Shown: positions 43,073 to 52,164 of the stretch, piece by piece | Layout: every line of letters starts with the position of its first letter | How positions within the stretch are numbered: the first letter of the stretch is position 1 | Assembly (NCBI RefSeq): GCF_921293875.1 | Contig: NZ_CAKLDI010000001.1 | Coordinates: 1,517,915-1,581,914, forward strand | Origin: Vibrio stylophorae | Lineage (GTDB): Bacteria; Pseudomonadota; Gammaproteobacteria; Enterobacterales; Vibrionaceae | Reading direction: 5' to 3' | DNA length: 64,000 nt | The notes under the pieces: generated by a model | Database searches by the model: none | Told to the model about the DNA's origin: nothing | What the model saw: the letters and a program-made list of their open reading frames with translations, nothing else | Program-made: the position numbers and the translations under genes

Positions 43073-43990
43073 ATGCAAGGGACCACCTACCACCAGCTGC
43101 ATGTGTTTCACCATATCGTGCAACAGGGCAGTATTCGCGGCGCGGCGCGGGCCCTCGGCATGACCTCCCCTTCAGTAAGCCAAGCATTGCGCTTATTAGA
43201 AACCAATATTGGTCTGACCCTTTTTCATCGCACCACGCGCAAGGTGGAACTCACCGATGCCGGTCGCCAGCTTTATGAACGCACCCAAGGTGCGATGACC
43301 TCATTGAATTATGCACTTGAAAGTGTGGCTGAGCTGGCACAGGTGCCCAGTGGGTTGCTACGCATTACCCTGCCTAAATTTGTCTATCAAGCCTATTTCA
43401 AGGCAATTTACCCGCTGTTTTGCCAGCAATATCCGCAAATTACGCTAGAGGTTGTGCTCTCAGATGCAACCTTAGATATCGTCAAAGAAGGGATAGATTT
43501 AGGCATTCGCTTTGGCAATAAACTTGAGCCAGATATGGTGGCCAAGCCGCTAACCGAGCCACTGCCAGAAGCGCTCTTTGCCAGCCCTGAATACCTCGCG
43601 CGCATGGGTGAGCCCAAAACCATTGACGATCTGCAGCGCCATCAGATGATTCAATATCGTTTTATTACGTCAAATCAGTTTGCGCAAATTCGCTTGATGG
43701 ATGGCGGCCAGCCGGTACAAATCACCATGCAACATACGCTGATAGTGAATGATACGGATGCTATGTTAGATGCCGCAGAAGCGGGTCTTGGTATTGGCGG
43801 TTTAGTACTTTCTGCAGCGCAGCTGCGGATTGATCAAGGCAAGCTATGCCCCGTATTGCCACAGCTTTGGGCCCATGCGCCAGGACTTTATCTTTATTTC
43901 AGTCAGCACAGCCAAAAGGTAAAGCGCGTACGCGTGCTCATTGATTTTTTGATGACGCACTTTGCATCAGGCCAGCATAATCAAATTTAA
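43073..43990 (+). CDS. LysR-family transcriptional regulator
   Basis: 305 residues. N-terminal helix-turn-helix (GSIRGAARALGMTSPSVSQAL, LFHRTTRKVELTDAG) and a CrgA/DhlR-like effector domain (GIDLGIRFGNKLEPDMVAK, LFASPEYLARMGE, AAEAGLGIGGLVLS). It is divergent from the flavodoxin-NTF2 gene, with a T-N11-A palindrome between, so that gene is the probable target. The inducer is unknown; quinones or related electrophiles fit the neighbour. Confidence 0.9.
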   Translation: MQGTTYHQLHVFHHIVQQGSIRGAARALGMTSPSVSQALRLLETNIGLTLFHRTTRKVELTDAGRQLYERTQGAMTSLNYALESVAELAQVPSGLLRITLPKFVYQAYFKAIYPLFCQQYPQITLEVVLSDATLDIVKEGIDLGIRFGNKLEPDMVAKPLTEPLPEALFASPEYLARMGEPKTIDDLQRHQMIQYRFITSNQFAQIRLMDGGQPVQITMQHTLIVNDTDAMLDAAEAGLGIGGLVLSAAQLRIDQGKLCPVLPQLWAHAPGLYLYFSQHSQKVKRVRVLIDFLMTHFASGQHNQI

Positions 43991-44030
43991 TCACTGGCCT
44001 TACTGACTGATTTTTCAAGGCATAGCAATC

Positions 44031-44185
44031 TACTCAAGGTCGAGATAGCTCAAGGTCGAGATAGTCCGGTCAAAGATAATCAAGATCTAAGTTAATCAAG
44101 GCTAAAGTTAATCGAGGCTAAAGTTAATCGAGGTCAACGTTACTCAAGGTCAAGGTTACTCAAGATCAAGGTTACTCAAGATCAA
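44031..44185. repeat. Degenerate tandem repeat overlapping the end of the NmrA-like gene
   Basis: About ten imperfect copies of a 12-18-bp unit (CTCAAGGTCGAGATAG, then TAATCAAGGCTAAAGT, then TTACTCAAGGTCAAGG-like). Adjacent copies are most alike, which suggests growth by slippage. The last copies include the stop and final codons (Asp-Leu-Glu) of the gene on the minus strand. Confidence 0.8.
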
Positions 44186-45041
44186 ACGTAATTTGTGATG
44201 CAAACGCTTGGGCGAAATCCTCAAATCGTCTCGGTGCGCGCCCCAATACGCGCGCTACATCATTAGTCACTTCGTCATAGCCGCCTTGGCCGAACCAATC
44301 TAAAATTTCAGCCAAATGATCAGCCAGCCAATCACTCATCCCCGCTTGTTTCATCGCTTGCGCTGCAGCTTTCTTCGTTACCGGAATATAATGAATAGTT
44401 CGACCGCAAGCTTGCGACAATAGCTGCGCTTGCTCAGCAAAGGTGAGACTCTGCGGCCCCGTCAGGCGATAGGTTTGCTGCTCATGTCCCTGATCTATGA
44501 GCGCGCAAACCGCCACTGCGGCCACATCACGAATATCTACCACACTTTGTTTGGCATCGCCCAAGGGCAAAAAGAACTGTCCATATTCATTGATGGTTGG
44601 CAGGCTGGCATATAGGTTTTGGTAAAAGGAATTGGGTTGAATCAAGGTATAACTCAGCCCTGATGCTTTAACCTTGGCATCGGTTCTGGCGTGAACGCGA
44701 ATGATTTCAGCGCCCGCATCCATACTCGCCCCCATGCCAGATAGCTTGACCAAATGAGATGCACCGCTGGCCTGCATCGCAGCAATCACATGATCGACCC
44801 AACGCTCATTATCAGGATGTGCCACCATAGACAAATACACGGCGCGCACGCCATGCATCGCCGCCTGCAAACTGACGACATCATCAAAATTACCCTGATA
44901 GATCTGTAAGTCCGTTAAACCCAATGCCTTGGCTGATTGGTAATCGCGTACCAGCACACGAAAATCAGCCTTCTTTTGTTGCAGCTGCGCCACCACTTGC
45001 GATCCCGTGTTTCCCGTTGCACCTAGAACCAAAATCGACAT
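44172..45041 (-). CDS. NmrA-like/atypical short-chain NAD(P)-binding reductase
   Basis: 289 residues. Rossmann start ILVLGATGNTGSQVVAQL, then FRVLVRDYQSAKALG and LVKLSGMGAS, TLIQPNSFYQNLYA, VVDIRDVAAVAVCAL and TYRLTGPQSLTFAEQAQLL. This matches the QorB/NmrA group of SDR proteins: NADPH quinone reductases or redox-sensing non-enzymes. Gene context (alcohol dehydrogenase divergent at 45191, flavodoxin-type reductase nearby) fits reactive carbonyl or quinone handling. AAGGAG is seven bases from ATG 45041. The C-terminal three residues lie in the tandem repeat. Confidence 0.85.
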   Translation of the reverse strand: MSILVLGATGNTGSQVVAQLQQKKADFRVLVRDYQSAKALGLTDLQIYQGNFDDVVSLQAAMHGVRAVYLSMVAHPDNERWVDHVIAAMQASGASHLVKLSGMGASMDAGAEIIRVHARTDAKVKASGLSYTLIQPNSFYQNLYASLPTINEYGQFFLPLGDAKQSVVDIRDVAAVAVCALIDQGHEQQTYRLTGPQSLTFAEQAQLLSQACGRTIHYIPVTKKAAAQAMKQAGMSDWLADHLAEILDWFGQGGYDEVTNDVARVLGRAPRRFEDFAQAFASQITFDLE

Positions 45042-45190
45042 CAAACATCTCCTTTTGGGTCAGCATTCAACCCACGTCACTGCGCCCATTTTAAGACTAG
45101 CGAAGCATGTCCAAAGCGCGGCGATCAAACTTGCGATTCACTCAATGTGAACCAAACTTGAGACGAGTTTTTACATTCAAGGACACGACC

Positions 45191-46192
45191 ATGTATCAAG
45201 CATTTTCAGCGCAAGAATGTCATCAACCACTTGTTTGCGTCGAAAAAACACTGCCCAAACTTCAAGACGATGAAGTGGTTATTTCGGTGCAATATTGCGG
45301 CATTTGCCATTCAGATATCAGCATGATCGATAACGAATGGGGTATTTCGAACTATCCCATTGTGGCAGGTCACGAAGTGGTAGGAAGCATTGAGGCGGTG
45401 GGCGCAAAGGTAACGCATCTTCAGGTGGGGCAAACTGTCGGCTTGGGTTGGCACAGCCACTATTGTCATCTTTGCTCACATTGTATGTCGGGCGATCACA
45501 ATCTTTGCTCGGATGCACATTCCACCATTATTGGCCGTGACGGCGGCTTTGCCGAAAAAGTCATGGCGCAAGCCAGTGCGGTGATCCCGCTTCCTCAAGG
45601 GATGGATGCTCAAAGCGCAGGTCCCCTCTTTTGCGGCGGCATTACGGTGTTTAACCCCATGGTGCAATTTCAAATTAAACCCACAGACAAAGTTGCTGTG
45701 ATTGGCATTGGTGGCTTGGGCCATCTGGCCATTCAATTTTTAAACGCTTGGGGATGTGAAGTGACGGCATTTACCAGCTCTGCCGACAAAGAGGAAGAGG
45801 CGCGAAATTTTGGCGCGCAGCACACCATTAACTCACGCGATCCTGCGCAAATTGAGCAAGCAGCCAATCAGTTTGACTACATCATCTCTACTGTAAATGT
45901 GAAGCTCGATTGGAATCTCTATATGACCACGCTCAAACCCAAAGGCCGTCTGCACTTTGTTGGTGCGACTTTAGAGCCCTTAGATTTAACCGTGTTTCCA
46001 ATGATTATGGGACAAAAAAGTGTCTCCGCCTCCCCCGTGGGAAGCCCTGCAAATATTCGTAAAATGCTCGAATTTGCCCATCAACATCAGATTCAGCCCT
46101 TGATTGAAGTGTTTCCATTTACAGAAATCAATACCGCCTTGGATCGCGTGCGCAGCGGCAAAGCGCGGTATCGCGTGGTGTTGGAATGGTAG
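45191..46192 (+). CDS. Zinc-dependent alcohol dehydrogenase (cinnamyl-alcohol/YahK-like)
   Basis: 333 residues of the MDR superfamily. Catalytic zinc Cys in CGICHSDIS, GHEVVGSIEAVG, structural zinc lobe with four Cys in CHLCSHCMSGDHNLC, and the NAD(P) motif GIGGLGHLAIQF near 165. The pattern is that of NADP-preferring aldehyde reductases/cinnamyl alcohol dehydrogenases. Start ATG 45191 follows AAGGACACGACC; the longer frame from 45107 is not supported by the family. It is divergent from the NmrA-like gene. Confidence 0.88.
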   Translation: MYQAFSAQECHQPLVCVEKTLPKLQDDEVVISVQYCGICHSDISMIDNEWGISNYPIVAGHEVVGSIEAVGAKVTHLQVGQTVGLGWHSHYCHLCSHCMSGDHNLCSDAHSTIIGRDGGFAEKVMAQASAVIPLPQGMDAQSAGPLFCGGITVFNPMVQFQIKPTDKVAVIGIGGLGHLAIQFLNAWGCEVTAFTSSADKEEEARNFGAQHTINSRDPAQIEQAANQFDYIISTVNVKLDWNLYMTTLKPKGRLHFVGATLEPLDLTVFPMIMGQKSVSASPVGSPANIRKMLEFAHQHQIQPLIEVFPFTEINTALDRVRSGKARYRVVLEW

Positions 46193-46315
46193 TTGAAACA
46201 CTAGTTGGCTTCATTTGCATCGTTGCCATGATAGCCACTGACTGACCAAAATGACTGCCCCGCTCAGCTATCTTGCTATAACAGATGGAACAGGCAGCAA
46301 ATGGGACTGATAGCA

Positions 46316-46338
46316 AAAAGCCGCTTCACGCGGCTTTA
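46316..46338 (-). terminator. Terminator of the small coiled-coil gene
   Basis: On the minus strand, AAAGCCGC/GCGGCTTT around GTGA is followed by TTTTGC. It lies a few bases past the stop codon at 46343 and may also act on the plus-strand alcohol dehydrogenase message. Confidence 0.8.
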
Positions 46339-46342
46339 TCTG

Positions 46343-46528
46343 TTATTTCATCGCACGTTTCATTTCCGCAAGTTCGCTTAATAAATGCAGTTGCTGCTGT
46401 GCATAGGTTTCAGTCAATGTGGTCATTTGCTGCTCTAATTGACTGACGCGCGCGGTTAATTGCGTGTTTTGCTGCATTAAGCGCTGATTCATCAACGCAA
46501 AATATTCATCCAGTTGTTCCATCAACAT
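46343..46528 (-). CDS. Small coiled-coil protein, hypothetical
   Basis: 61 residues, almost all helix with leucine/hydrophobic heptads (MEQLDEYFALMNQRLMQQ, LTARVSQLEQQMTTLTETY, LLSELAEMKRAMK). No family recognised; such short proteins often act as adaptors or SlyX-like helices. AAGGAG lies six bases before ATG 46528, while the earlier ATG 46534 abuts it, so 46528 is chosen. It ends in its own terminator, supporting expression. Confidence 0.6.
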   Translation of the reverse strand: MLMEQLDEYFALMNQRLMQQNTQLTARVSQLEQQMTTLTETYAQQQLHLLSELAEMKRAMK

Positions 46529-46743
46529 ATGCATCTCCTTGTCTAATCCAACCGAACATTTATAACAAATTCAAACGCCTGAAATTTGAGCGCCCATCGC
46601 AAAACGCTCATTATTTGTGCGATGGTGTTGGCTATGCACATAACGCGTCACTATTCGCAATAAAGATACAAACATCGCCCAATGAATCATGCGCTGTATC
46701 ACCTTTTATGCCTACATTTTTTATGGCACAGAAGGAGTTTTAC

Positions 46744-47508
46744 ATGCATCCAATACTTTCGATTTTCGCCATCACCGCACTTTCGACCCTTGCCACCACA
46801 AGCCATGCAAAAAAAGTGAACGATTCACTCGATGCCTTTGCGCCAGAAACATGGGAGATCGCAGATGGATGGCATAACGGTTACCCCTTTCTCAGCGATT
46901 GGCGTCATGATCGCGTCACCTTTAGTGATCAATCGATGCAAATTCAGTTGCGACAAAACCACGATGGCTCTTGGTCATCAGGCGAAGTACGCAGTAAAGA
47001 CTACTTTGGCAATGGTTGCTTCCAAGTAGAAATAAAGCCGGTCCGCGCCGATGGTGTAGTGAGTGCCTTTTTTCTCTTTGCAGGTCACTTTGACCAAGAC
47101 CGAAAAAGCAATGGCATCCATAACGAGATCGATATTGAGTTTTTGGGAATGAACACCAATTTGGTGCAGTTCAATTACTGGACCAATGATGATGGCTACG
47201 AAAATGCGCACGAACATCTGCACTATTTAAATTTTGATGCTGCCGATGACTTTCACCACTACGCCATTGAGTGGAGCGATCGCGCGATCAAATGGTTTAT
47301 CGACGGCGAGCTTGTGCACCAAATCAATGACAGTGCCAGTGATCCCATACCATCCAGCAAAGAAACACGCTTTAAAGTGATGACCAACGTTTGGGCGGCG
47401 CATCCAGACTTAAGTAATTGGACGGGGAGTTTTGATAGTCAAACACACCAAAGCTATCAAGCTGAGTACAAAAACTACCAATACAACCCAGGTAAATGCC
47501 GGTTTTAG
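46744..47508 (+). CDS. Secreted GH16 beta-glucanase (lichenase-type)
   Basis: 254 residues with a signal peptide (MHPILSIFAITALSTLATTS, cleavage after SHA). The GH16 catalytic motif is intact: NEIDIEFLG with Glu128 (nucleophile), Asp130 and Glu132 (acid/base). Flanking family elements are SSGEVRSKDYFGNGCFQVEI, VSAFFLFAG, FHHYAIEWSDRAIKWFIDG and FKVMTNVWAA. It would cleave mixed-linkage beta-glucans outside the cell. AAGGAG lies before ATG 46744. It stands alone with a terminator behind it. Confidence 0.9.
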   Translation: MHPILSIFAITALSTLATTSHAKKVNDSLDAFAPETWEIADGWHNGYPFLSDWRHDRVTFSDQSMQIQLRQNHDGSWSSGEVRSKDYFGNGCFQVEIKPVRADGVVSAFFLFAGHFDQDRKSNGIHNEIDIEFLGMNTNLVQFNYWTNDDGYENAHEHLHYLNFDAADDFHHYAIEWSDRAIKWFIDGELVHQINDSASDPIPSSKETRFKVMTNVWAAHPDLSNWTGSFDSQTHQSYQAEYKNYQYNPGKCRF

Positions 47509-47511
47509 AGA

Positions 47512-47544
47512 CAAAACAGGCCGCATGATGCGGCCTGTTTTGTC
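47512..47544 (+). terminator. Bidirectional terminator between the glucanase and nsrR
   Basis: CAAAACAGGCCGCA/TGCGGCCTGTTTTG around a 3-nt loop, with T/A runs on each side. Confidence 0.9.
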
Positions 47545-47557
47545 GTTGTTTATTCGA

Positions 47558-47983
47558 TTAAGGCGGAGATAACAAAATCAGCAACTCTTGGTTGTCATTC
47601 AATAGATCGGCAATGGTGCAGTGCTCAAGCTCAGCCAAAAAAACATTCTTCGCTTGCGCGAGTTTTTCTTTCAGCCGACACGCAGGAGTGATATGACAAA
47701 ATTCTACGCTGCAATTGACCAATGTCAGCGGCTCTAAATCCCGAATCACTTGACCTACGGTGATCGCATTGGCTGCGACCATCAGCTGAATGCCGCCATT
47801 TTTTCCGCGTACCGTGCGAATGTATCCCAAGTGACCCAGTTTATTGATCACTTTGACCATGTGGTTTCTTGAGACATCAAAAAGCGCTGACACCTCGCTA
47901 ATGCTGGTGCGGCGTTCGTCTGGCAAAGAGGCCAAAAATATCAATGTTCTAAGCGCGTAATCGGTAAAGCTGGTTAACTGCAT
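47558..47983 (-). CDS. nsrR: NsrR, nitric oxide-sensing Rrf2-family repressor
   Basis: 141 residues. [20 protein letters not shown] is the NsrR/Rrf2 start, followed by [20 protein letters not shown] (DNA recognition) and RGKNGGIQL. Three cysteines at the iron-sulphur position ([16 protein letters not shown], near 92-103) bind the [4Fe-4S] cluster that nitric oxide destroys. AGGAGGGACGG precedes the ATG. It is divergent from hmp with an NsrR box between, the classical arrangement. Confidence 0.93.
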   Translation of the reverse strand: MQLTSFTDYALRTLIFLASLPDERRTSISEVSALFDVSRNHMVKVINKLGHLGYIRTVRGKNGGIQLMVAANAITVGQVIRDLEPLTLVNCSVEFCHITPACRLKEKLAQAKNVFLAELEHCTIADLLNDNQELLILLSPP

Positions 47984-48052
47984 CCGTCCCTCCTGTGGCG
48001 CGAAAGTCTAATTCACTTCTTGCTTAAAAGATACATTTCAGATACAACATTA

Positions 48053-48075
48053 AACATGCATTAAAAATACATCTT
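48053..48075. promoter_or_regulatory. NsrR binding site upstream of hmp
   Basis: An imperfect 23-bp palindrome with halves AACATGCATT and AATACATCTT matches the known NsrR consensus AAGATGCATTT-type dyad. It ends 22 bases before the hmp start. A weaker half-site-like AAGATACATTTCAGATAC occurs at 48028-48045. Confidence 0.8.
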
Positions 48076-48097
48076 ATAAAAACCCAAAGGAAGTCCT

Positions 48098-49282
48098 ATG
48101 CTCAGCCGTCAAACCATCGATATCGTCAAAGCGACCGCCCCCCTCATCGCAGAGACCGGCCCTAAGCTCACCGCGCATTTTTACGATCGCATGTTTGCCC
48201 ATAATCCAGAGCTCAAAGATATTTTCAATATGAGTAACCAGCGCAACGGCCACCAGCGTGAAGCGCTGTTTAACGCCATTTGTGCCTATGCTGCCAATAT
48301 CGAAAATATCGGCGCTTTACTTGGCGCAGTGGAAAAAATCGCGCAGAAACACGCCAGCTTTTTGATCACCGCCGATCAATATCAAATTGTCGGTCATCAC
48401 CTACTCGCCACCATTGATGAGCTCTTCTCTCCCGGTCAAGAGGTGCTAGATGCATGGGCAGAAGCCTATGGCGTGCTTGCCAATGTATTTATTCAGCGAG
48501 AGCAACAAATTTATGATGATAACGCCGCGCAACAAGGCGGATGGCAGGGTTTGCGTGAATTTAAACTGGTTGAAAAAATCCAACAAAGCAGCACCATCAC
48601 CAGCTTTGTTTTTGAACCCAGCGATGGTGGTTTGGTTAGCCGTTTTAAACCGGGACAATATATTGGTATCTATCTCAACAGCCCAAGCTTTAAAAACCAA
48701 GAGATTCGCCAATACAGCCTCTCCAGCGCGCCGCAGCCAAATCGCTACCGCATCTCAGTGAAACGCGAAGATGGCGGCCAGGTTTCAAATTATCTGCATG
48801 ACGAGCTCAATCTTGGTGATACCGTAAAACTCACCACCCCATCGGGCGATTTCTTTATTGATGTCACGCCGTCGCAACCTGTGGCGCTGATCTCAGGCGG
48901 TGTGGGTCTGACGCCCATGCTATCCATGCTGGAAAGTCTTGCCTCACATCAAGCACCGATTCACTGGGTTCATGCCACTGAAAACGGTGAGCAGCATGCC
49001 TTTAAAGATGAGATCAATGCGCTGCTTGCAAACCATCACAGCGCGACATCATCCATTTGGTATCGCGAGCCGCAGGCGCAAGACAAACCAGGTGTGGATT
49101 ATCAGCACCAAGGTTTGGTGGACTTAACCCATCTCGAATCACTGCGTGCAGATACCGATACCCAGTATTATTTCTGTGGTCCAACCGCATTTATGCAGCA
49201 TATTGCCAAGCAATTGATTGATTTAGGCGTGTCACAAAGCCAGCTTCATTACGAATGCTTTGGCCCGCATCGTGTGCTTTAA
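48098..49282 (+). CDS. hmp: Flavohemoprotein Hmp (nitric oxide dioxygenase)
   Basis: 394 residues, normal Hmp length. Globin domain 1-140 ([21 protein letters not shown], proximal His in KIAQKHASF near 86). FAD domain about 150-255 ([20 protein letters not shown]). NAD domain to the end ([35 protein letters not shown]). It oxidises nitric oxide to nitrate using O2 and NAD(P)H, protecting against nitrosative stress. AAAGGAAG precedes ATG 48098. Repression by NsrR is supported by the site at 48053. Confidence 0.95.
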   Translation: MLSRQTIDIVKATAPLIAETGPKLTAHFYDRMFAHNPELKDIFNMSNQRNGHQREALFNAICAYAANIENIGALLGAVEKIAQKHASFLITADQYQIVGHHLLATIDELFSPGQEVLDAWAEAYGVLANVFIQREQQIYDDNAAQQGGWQGLREFKLVEKIQQSSTITSFVFEPSDGGLVSRFKPGQYIGIYLNSPSFKNQEIRQYSLSSAPQPNRYRISVKREDGGQVSNYLHDELNLGDTVKLTTPSGDFFIDVTPSQPVALISGGVGLTPMLSMLESLASHQAPIHWVHATENGEQHAFKDEINALLANHHSATSSIWYREPQAQDKPGVDYQHQGLVDLTHLESLRADTDTQYYFCGPTAFMQHIAKQLIDLGVSQSQLHYECFGPHRVL

Positions 49283-49310
49283 CCACACAAAACATGGCGC
49301 AAGATAAGCA

Positions 49311-49334
49311 AAAGCCAAAGCCAAAGCCAAAGCC
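49311..49334. repeat. Four tandem AAAGCC hexamers
   Basis: AAAGCC occurs four times in perfect tandem 29 bases past the hmp stop, ahead of the terminator. Confidence 0.85.
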
Positions 49335-49349
49335 AACCAGAAGATAAAA

Positions 49350-49376
49350 CAAAGCCGCTCCCTGAGCGGCTTTTTA
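49350..49376 (+). terminator. Terminator of hmp, bidirectional form
   Basis: AAGCCGCTC/GAGCGGCTT (9 bp) with a CCT loop, followed by five T, lies between hmp and the converging hydantoinase-family gene. Confidence 0.92.
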
Positions 49377-49448
49377 ATGCGTTTTGGATGCGAAAGACAA
49401 AATCGACAAACGAACTGTTGATTTAATATCTGGCGCTATTTTGCAATG

Positions 49449-51017
49449 TTAAGCAATGGGACCGGCCACTTTGATTTTGACATGCACCATATTGCCCTGC
49501 AGGTAACTCAGCGGAATTTCGCTTTTCTCAATCACTGCCAGCGCGCTCGCATCGGCGCCTGCTTCAATGGCAATGGCTTTCGCTTCTTGCTCAAGACTCG
49601 CCATCACGGCTTTACGCTCAGCCACAGGAATCGGCACAATTTTATCGAGCTGACCGGAAATCTCGCCTAGCGCCACACCAATGGCATTGGCCACTTCAAA
49701 ATGAAGTGGGCGCACCACTTCGCTGACGCCTTCAAAGTGATTGGGCATCAGCGCGCTACCGCCACCAACCAGAATCACTGGCACTTTATCGGCAGAGGTT
49801 TTCATCTTATCAATACCCTCTTCCACCACGGCCACCATGCGCTGATACACCGCGCTTGCTTTGTCCGCGCTCAGTGAAATCGCCTGAGCAGGATGCGTGT
49901 CATCGTGCCAGCTCATCGCGCCATGGGTCAGCGCCACATCGGTCAGAGTCAAGATGTCACCGCCAAAACTTAAAGCACGCTCGGTGAGCTGATGCCCCAC
50001 ACTTTGTGGCCCTAATTCAATGGCATCATGCCCATTCATCGCCACCATGGTGCCGCCACCAATGGCCAGCGCCAAAATATCTGGCATGCGAAAATTGGTG
50101 CGCACCTCACCAAGCTCTACGGCAGCACTGGATTCGCGCGGATAGCCATGAGTCAGTGCACCAATATCTGAGGTGGTGCCCCCTACATCGACCACAATGG
50201 CATCGGCCAATTGCGTCAGATGTGATGCGCCGCGAATGGAATTGGTTGGCCCGCACGCAACGGTCAAAATAGGATATTTCAGCGCAAATTCCTGCGACAT
50301 CAAGGTGCCATCGTTTTGACCAAAATATGGTGTGACATGAATCTGATGCTTGACCAACGCTTGGCAAAAGCCATCCACAAAACGCTTGGCCGTACCTTGC
50401 AACGCGGCATTTAAAATGGTGGCGTTTTCACGCTCTAGCAGTCCCAAACTGCCCACTTTATGTGACAGCGAAATATTCACAGCGGGTAGCGCATCACTCA
50501 CCCATTTCGCCACTTGCAGCTCTTGTTCACCATTGACTGGCGAAAACACCCCACAAATGGCAATGGAGTCCACCTTGCCTTGCATCTGTTGGCATAGTGC
50601 GAAGATCTCATCAAAATCAACCGCAGCTATCTCTTGGCCATCGTATTCATAGCCGCCATGGGCTTGATAAAAATGCTCGCCCAGCAAGGCTTGCCACGCT
50701 TTGCTCCAACCACAGAGCGGCGGCACACTACTCCCACTTGGCAGGGCTAAGCGAATCATACCGACCCGATCTAAGCCTTTGCGCTCAACAATGGCATTGG
50801 TGCATTGGGTGGTACCTAACATCGCATATTGAATCTGCGAACCTTGAATCTTTGCCTGCGCAAGCAATGCGGCAATGGCATGATCAATCCCAGTGGAAAC
50901 ATCGGCGCTGGTTGGCACCTTGATTTTAGCGACACAGTTCAGCGCGCTGTCTAGCAGCACACCATCCGTATTGGTGCCGCCCACATCAATGCCCAGTCGA
51001 TAATTAAGCTCCGTCAT
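49449..51017 (-). CDS. Hydantoinase/oxoprolinase family protein (HyuA-type ATP-dependent amidohydrolase)
   Basis: 522 residues. The actin-like start YRLGIDVGGTNTDGVLLD, TNAIVERKGLDRVGMIR, then IVVDVGGTTSDIGALTHGYP and ILALAIGGGTMVAM and VPVILVGGGSALMP are the hydantoinase A/oxoprolinase nucleotide-binding motifs. Members use ATP to open cyclic amides such as hydantoins or 5-oxoproline, usually with a HyuB partner; none is here, but a DUF917 gene is directly upstream. GGAGG is about six bases before ATG 51017, one base after the DUF917 stop. Last gene of the operon. Confidence 0.85.
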   Translation of the reverse strand: MTELNYRLGIDVGGTNTDGVLLDSALNCVAKIKVPTSADVSTGIDHAIAALLAQAKIQGSQIQYAMLGTTQCTNAIVERKGLDRVGMIRLALPSGSSVPPLCGWSKAWQALLGEHFYQAHGGYEYDGQEIAAVDFDEIFALCQQMQGKVDSIAICGVFSPVNGEQELQVAKWVSDALPAVNISLSHKVGSLGLLERENATILNAALQGTAKRFVDGFCQALVKHQIHVTPYFGQNDGTLMSQEFALKYPILTVACGPTNSIRGASHLTQLADAIVVDVGGTTSDIGALTHGYPRESSAAVELGEVRTNFRMPDILALAIGGGTMVAMNGHDAIELGPQSVGHQLTERALSFGGDILTLTDVALTHGAMSWHDDTHPAQAISLSADKASAVYQRMVAVVEEGIDKMKTSADKVPVILVGGGSALMPNHFEGVSEVVRPLHFEVANAIGVALGEISGQLDKIVPIPVAERKAVMASLEQEAKAIAIEAGADASALAVIEKSEIPLSYLQGNMVHVKIKVAGPIA

Positions 51018-51018
51018 A

Positions 51019-52164
51019 TTAGGCCTCCAAACCATCGTTACAGGTGTACATTTGATAAAGCAGCTCAATGGGTTGATAGGCCACGGGATAGCCAAAATAG
51101 TTCGGCCCCACGACCTCGATCCCCTTCTCGGTGCGCCATTTTTCATCACATGGATAAGCAATCAAATCCACGCGCTGGCCATATCGCAATTGCTCCGTGG
51201 TAATGGGATGACCTGTCTCATGATCCAAAATTGAAATTAAATCAGGTGTACAAGCGAGCAAGGTGGTATCTGACAGATCTTCTGAGCTGTCGCCACCATG
51301 TGCCACCAAAAGCTCGTTTTGAAAATGCACATAGGCAATATCAATGGCATTGCTTGAAGCCTGCTTGGCTAGCTGCTCAATGGTAACGCACCCAGTGGCA
51401 AAACCGCCGCTGGTGTTGCGCTCAATATCCACAATTTTGCCCGTTAAAATGCGATAACCACCGACGATATTGAGCACCGCCTCAACGCCGCTTTTACCCG
51501 CATCGTTGGCCATGCGAATCGCTTCACCAATTTTCTGCGCTTTACTCAGTGTGGCGTTGAGCGCACTACTTTTTAGCGCTTTACCGCGCATCGGATAATC
51601 ACAAATTGAAGAAGATCCACCCATTTGCTCTGTAATCGGACGCGCAAAACGCTCAGACCACACGCCATCAATCGGATAAAGCGTGACCACATTGCCCTTT
51701 TCATCGGCCATGGTATTGGGCGCAGAAGGCAAACCATCCAAATAGAAAGTCACCATTTGCGACTCAGGAAAAGCGCGGCCCATGGCATCGCAATCAATCA
51801 CAGGAATCCCTTTTTGCGCAGCGACTAAAATAGGGATCAGTGAGTTAAATCCGCCCACCTCAATGGGAAAAGTCGCTTGAATGGATTGGCCAAGGGCTTT
51901 CTCCATGGCTTCAAAAGCCACGGTCATTTGCGATGTAGAATTGATTTTCTCGATAGAGACCGTAGGCGCGCCCATCATTGATGAAGGCACCACCATCCAA
52001 TCATCTTCAACCTGCTCAAGGGCAATCAGCTCAACGGGTTTGACCGCATTGGCAATGGCTACTTTCGCCATCAGCGCGCCACTATAGGGATCGCCGCCGC
52101 CGCCAGTGCCAAGTACCGTGGCACCTAATGCGATGTCATCGATCATCTGGTCATTAATAATCAC
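51019..52164 (-). CDS. DUF917 family protein
   Basis: 381 residues. The family start is clear: DIALGATVLGTGGGGDPYSG, followed by PSSMMGAPTVSIEK, FPIEVGGFNSLIPILVA, PVIDCDAMGRAFPESQM and GGYRILTGKIVDIERNTSGG. DUF917 proteins are repeatedly found beside HyuA-type genes, suggesting they supply part of the hydrolase, but no reaction is established. GTG 52164 with AGGAG seven bases upstream is chosen; it overlaps the end of the permease gene by 11 bases, implying coupled translation. Confidence 0.85.
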   Translation of the reverse strand: MIINDQMIDDIALGATVLGTGGGGDPYSGALMAKVAIANAVKPVELIALEQVEDDWMVVPSSMMGAPTVSIEKINSTSQMTVAFEAMEKALGQSIQATFPIEVGGFNSLIPILVAAQKGIPVIDCDAMGRAFPESQMVTFYLDGLPSAPNTMADEKGNVVTLYPIDGVWSERFARPITEQMGGSSSICDYPMRGKALKSSALNATLSKAQKIGEAIRMANDAGKSGVEAVLNIVGGYRILTGKIVDIERNTSGGFATGCVTIEQLAKQASSNAIDIAYVHFQNELLVAHGGDSSEDLSDTTLLACTPDLISILDHETGHPITTEQLRYGQRVDLIAYPCDEKWRTEKGIEVVGPNYFGYPVAYQPIELLYQMYTCNDGLEA

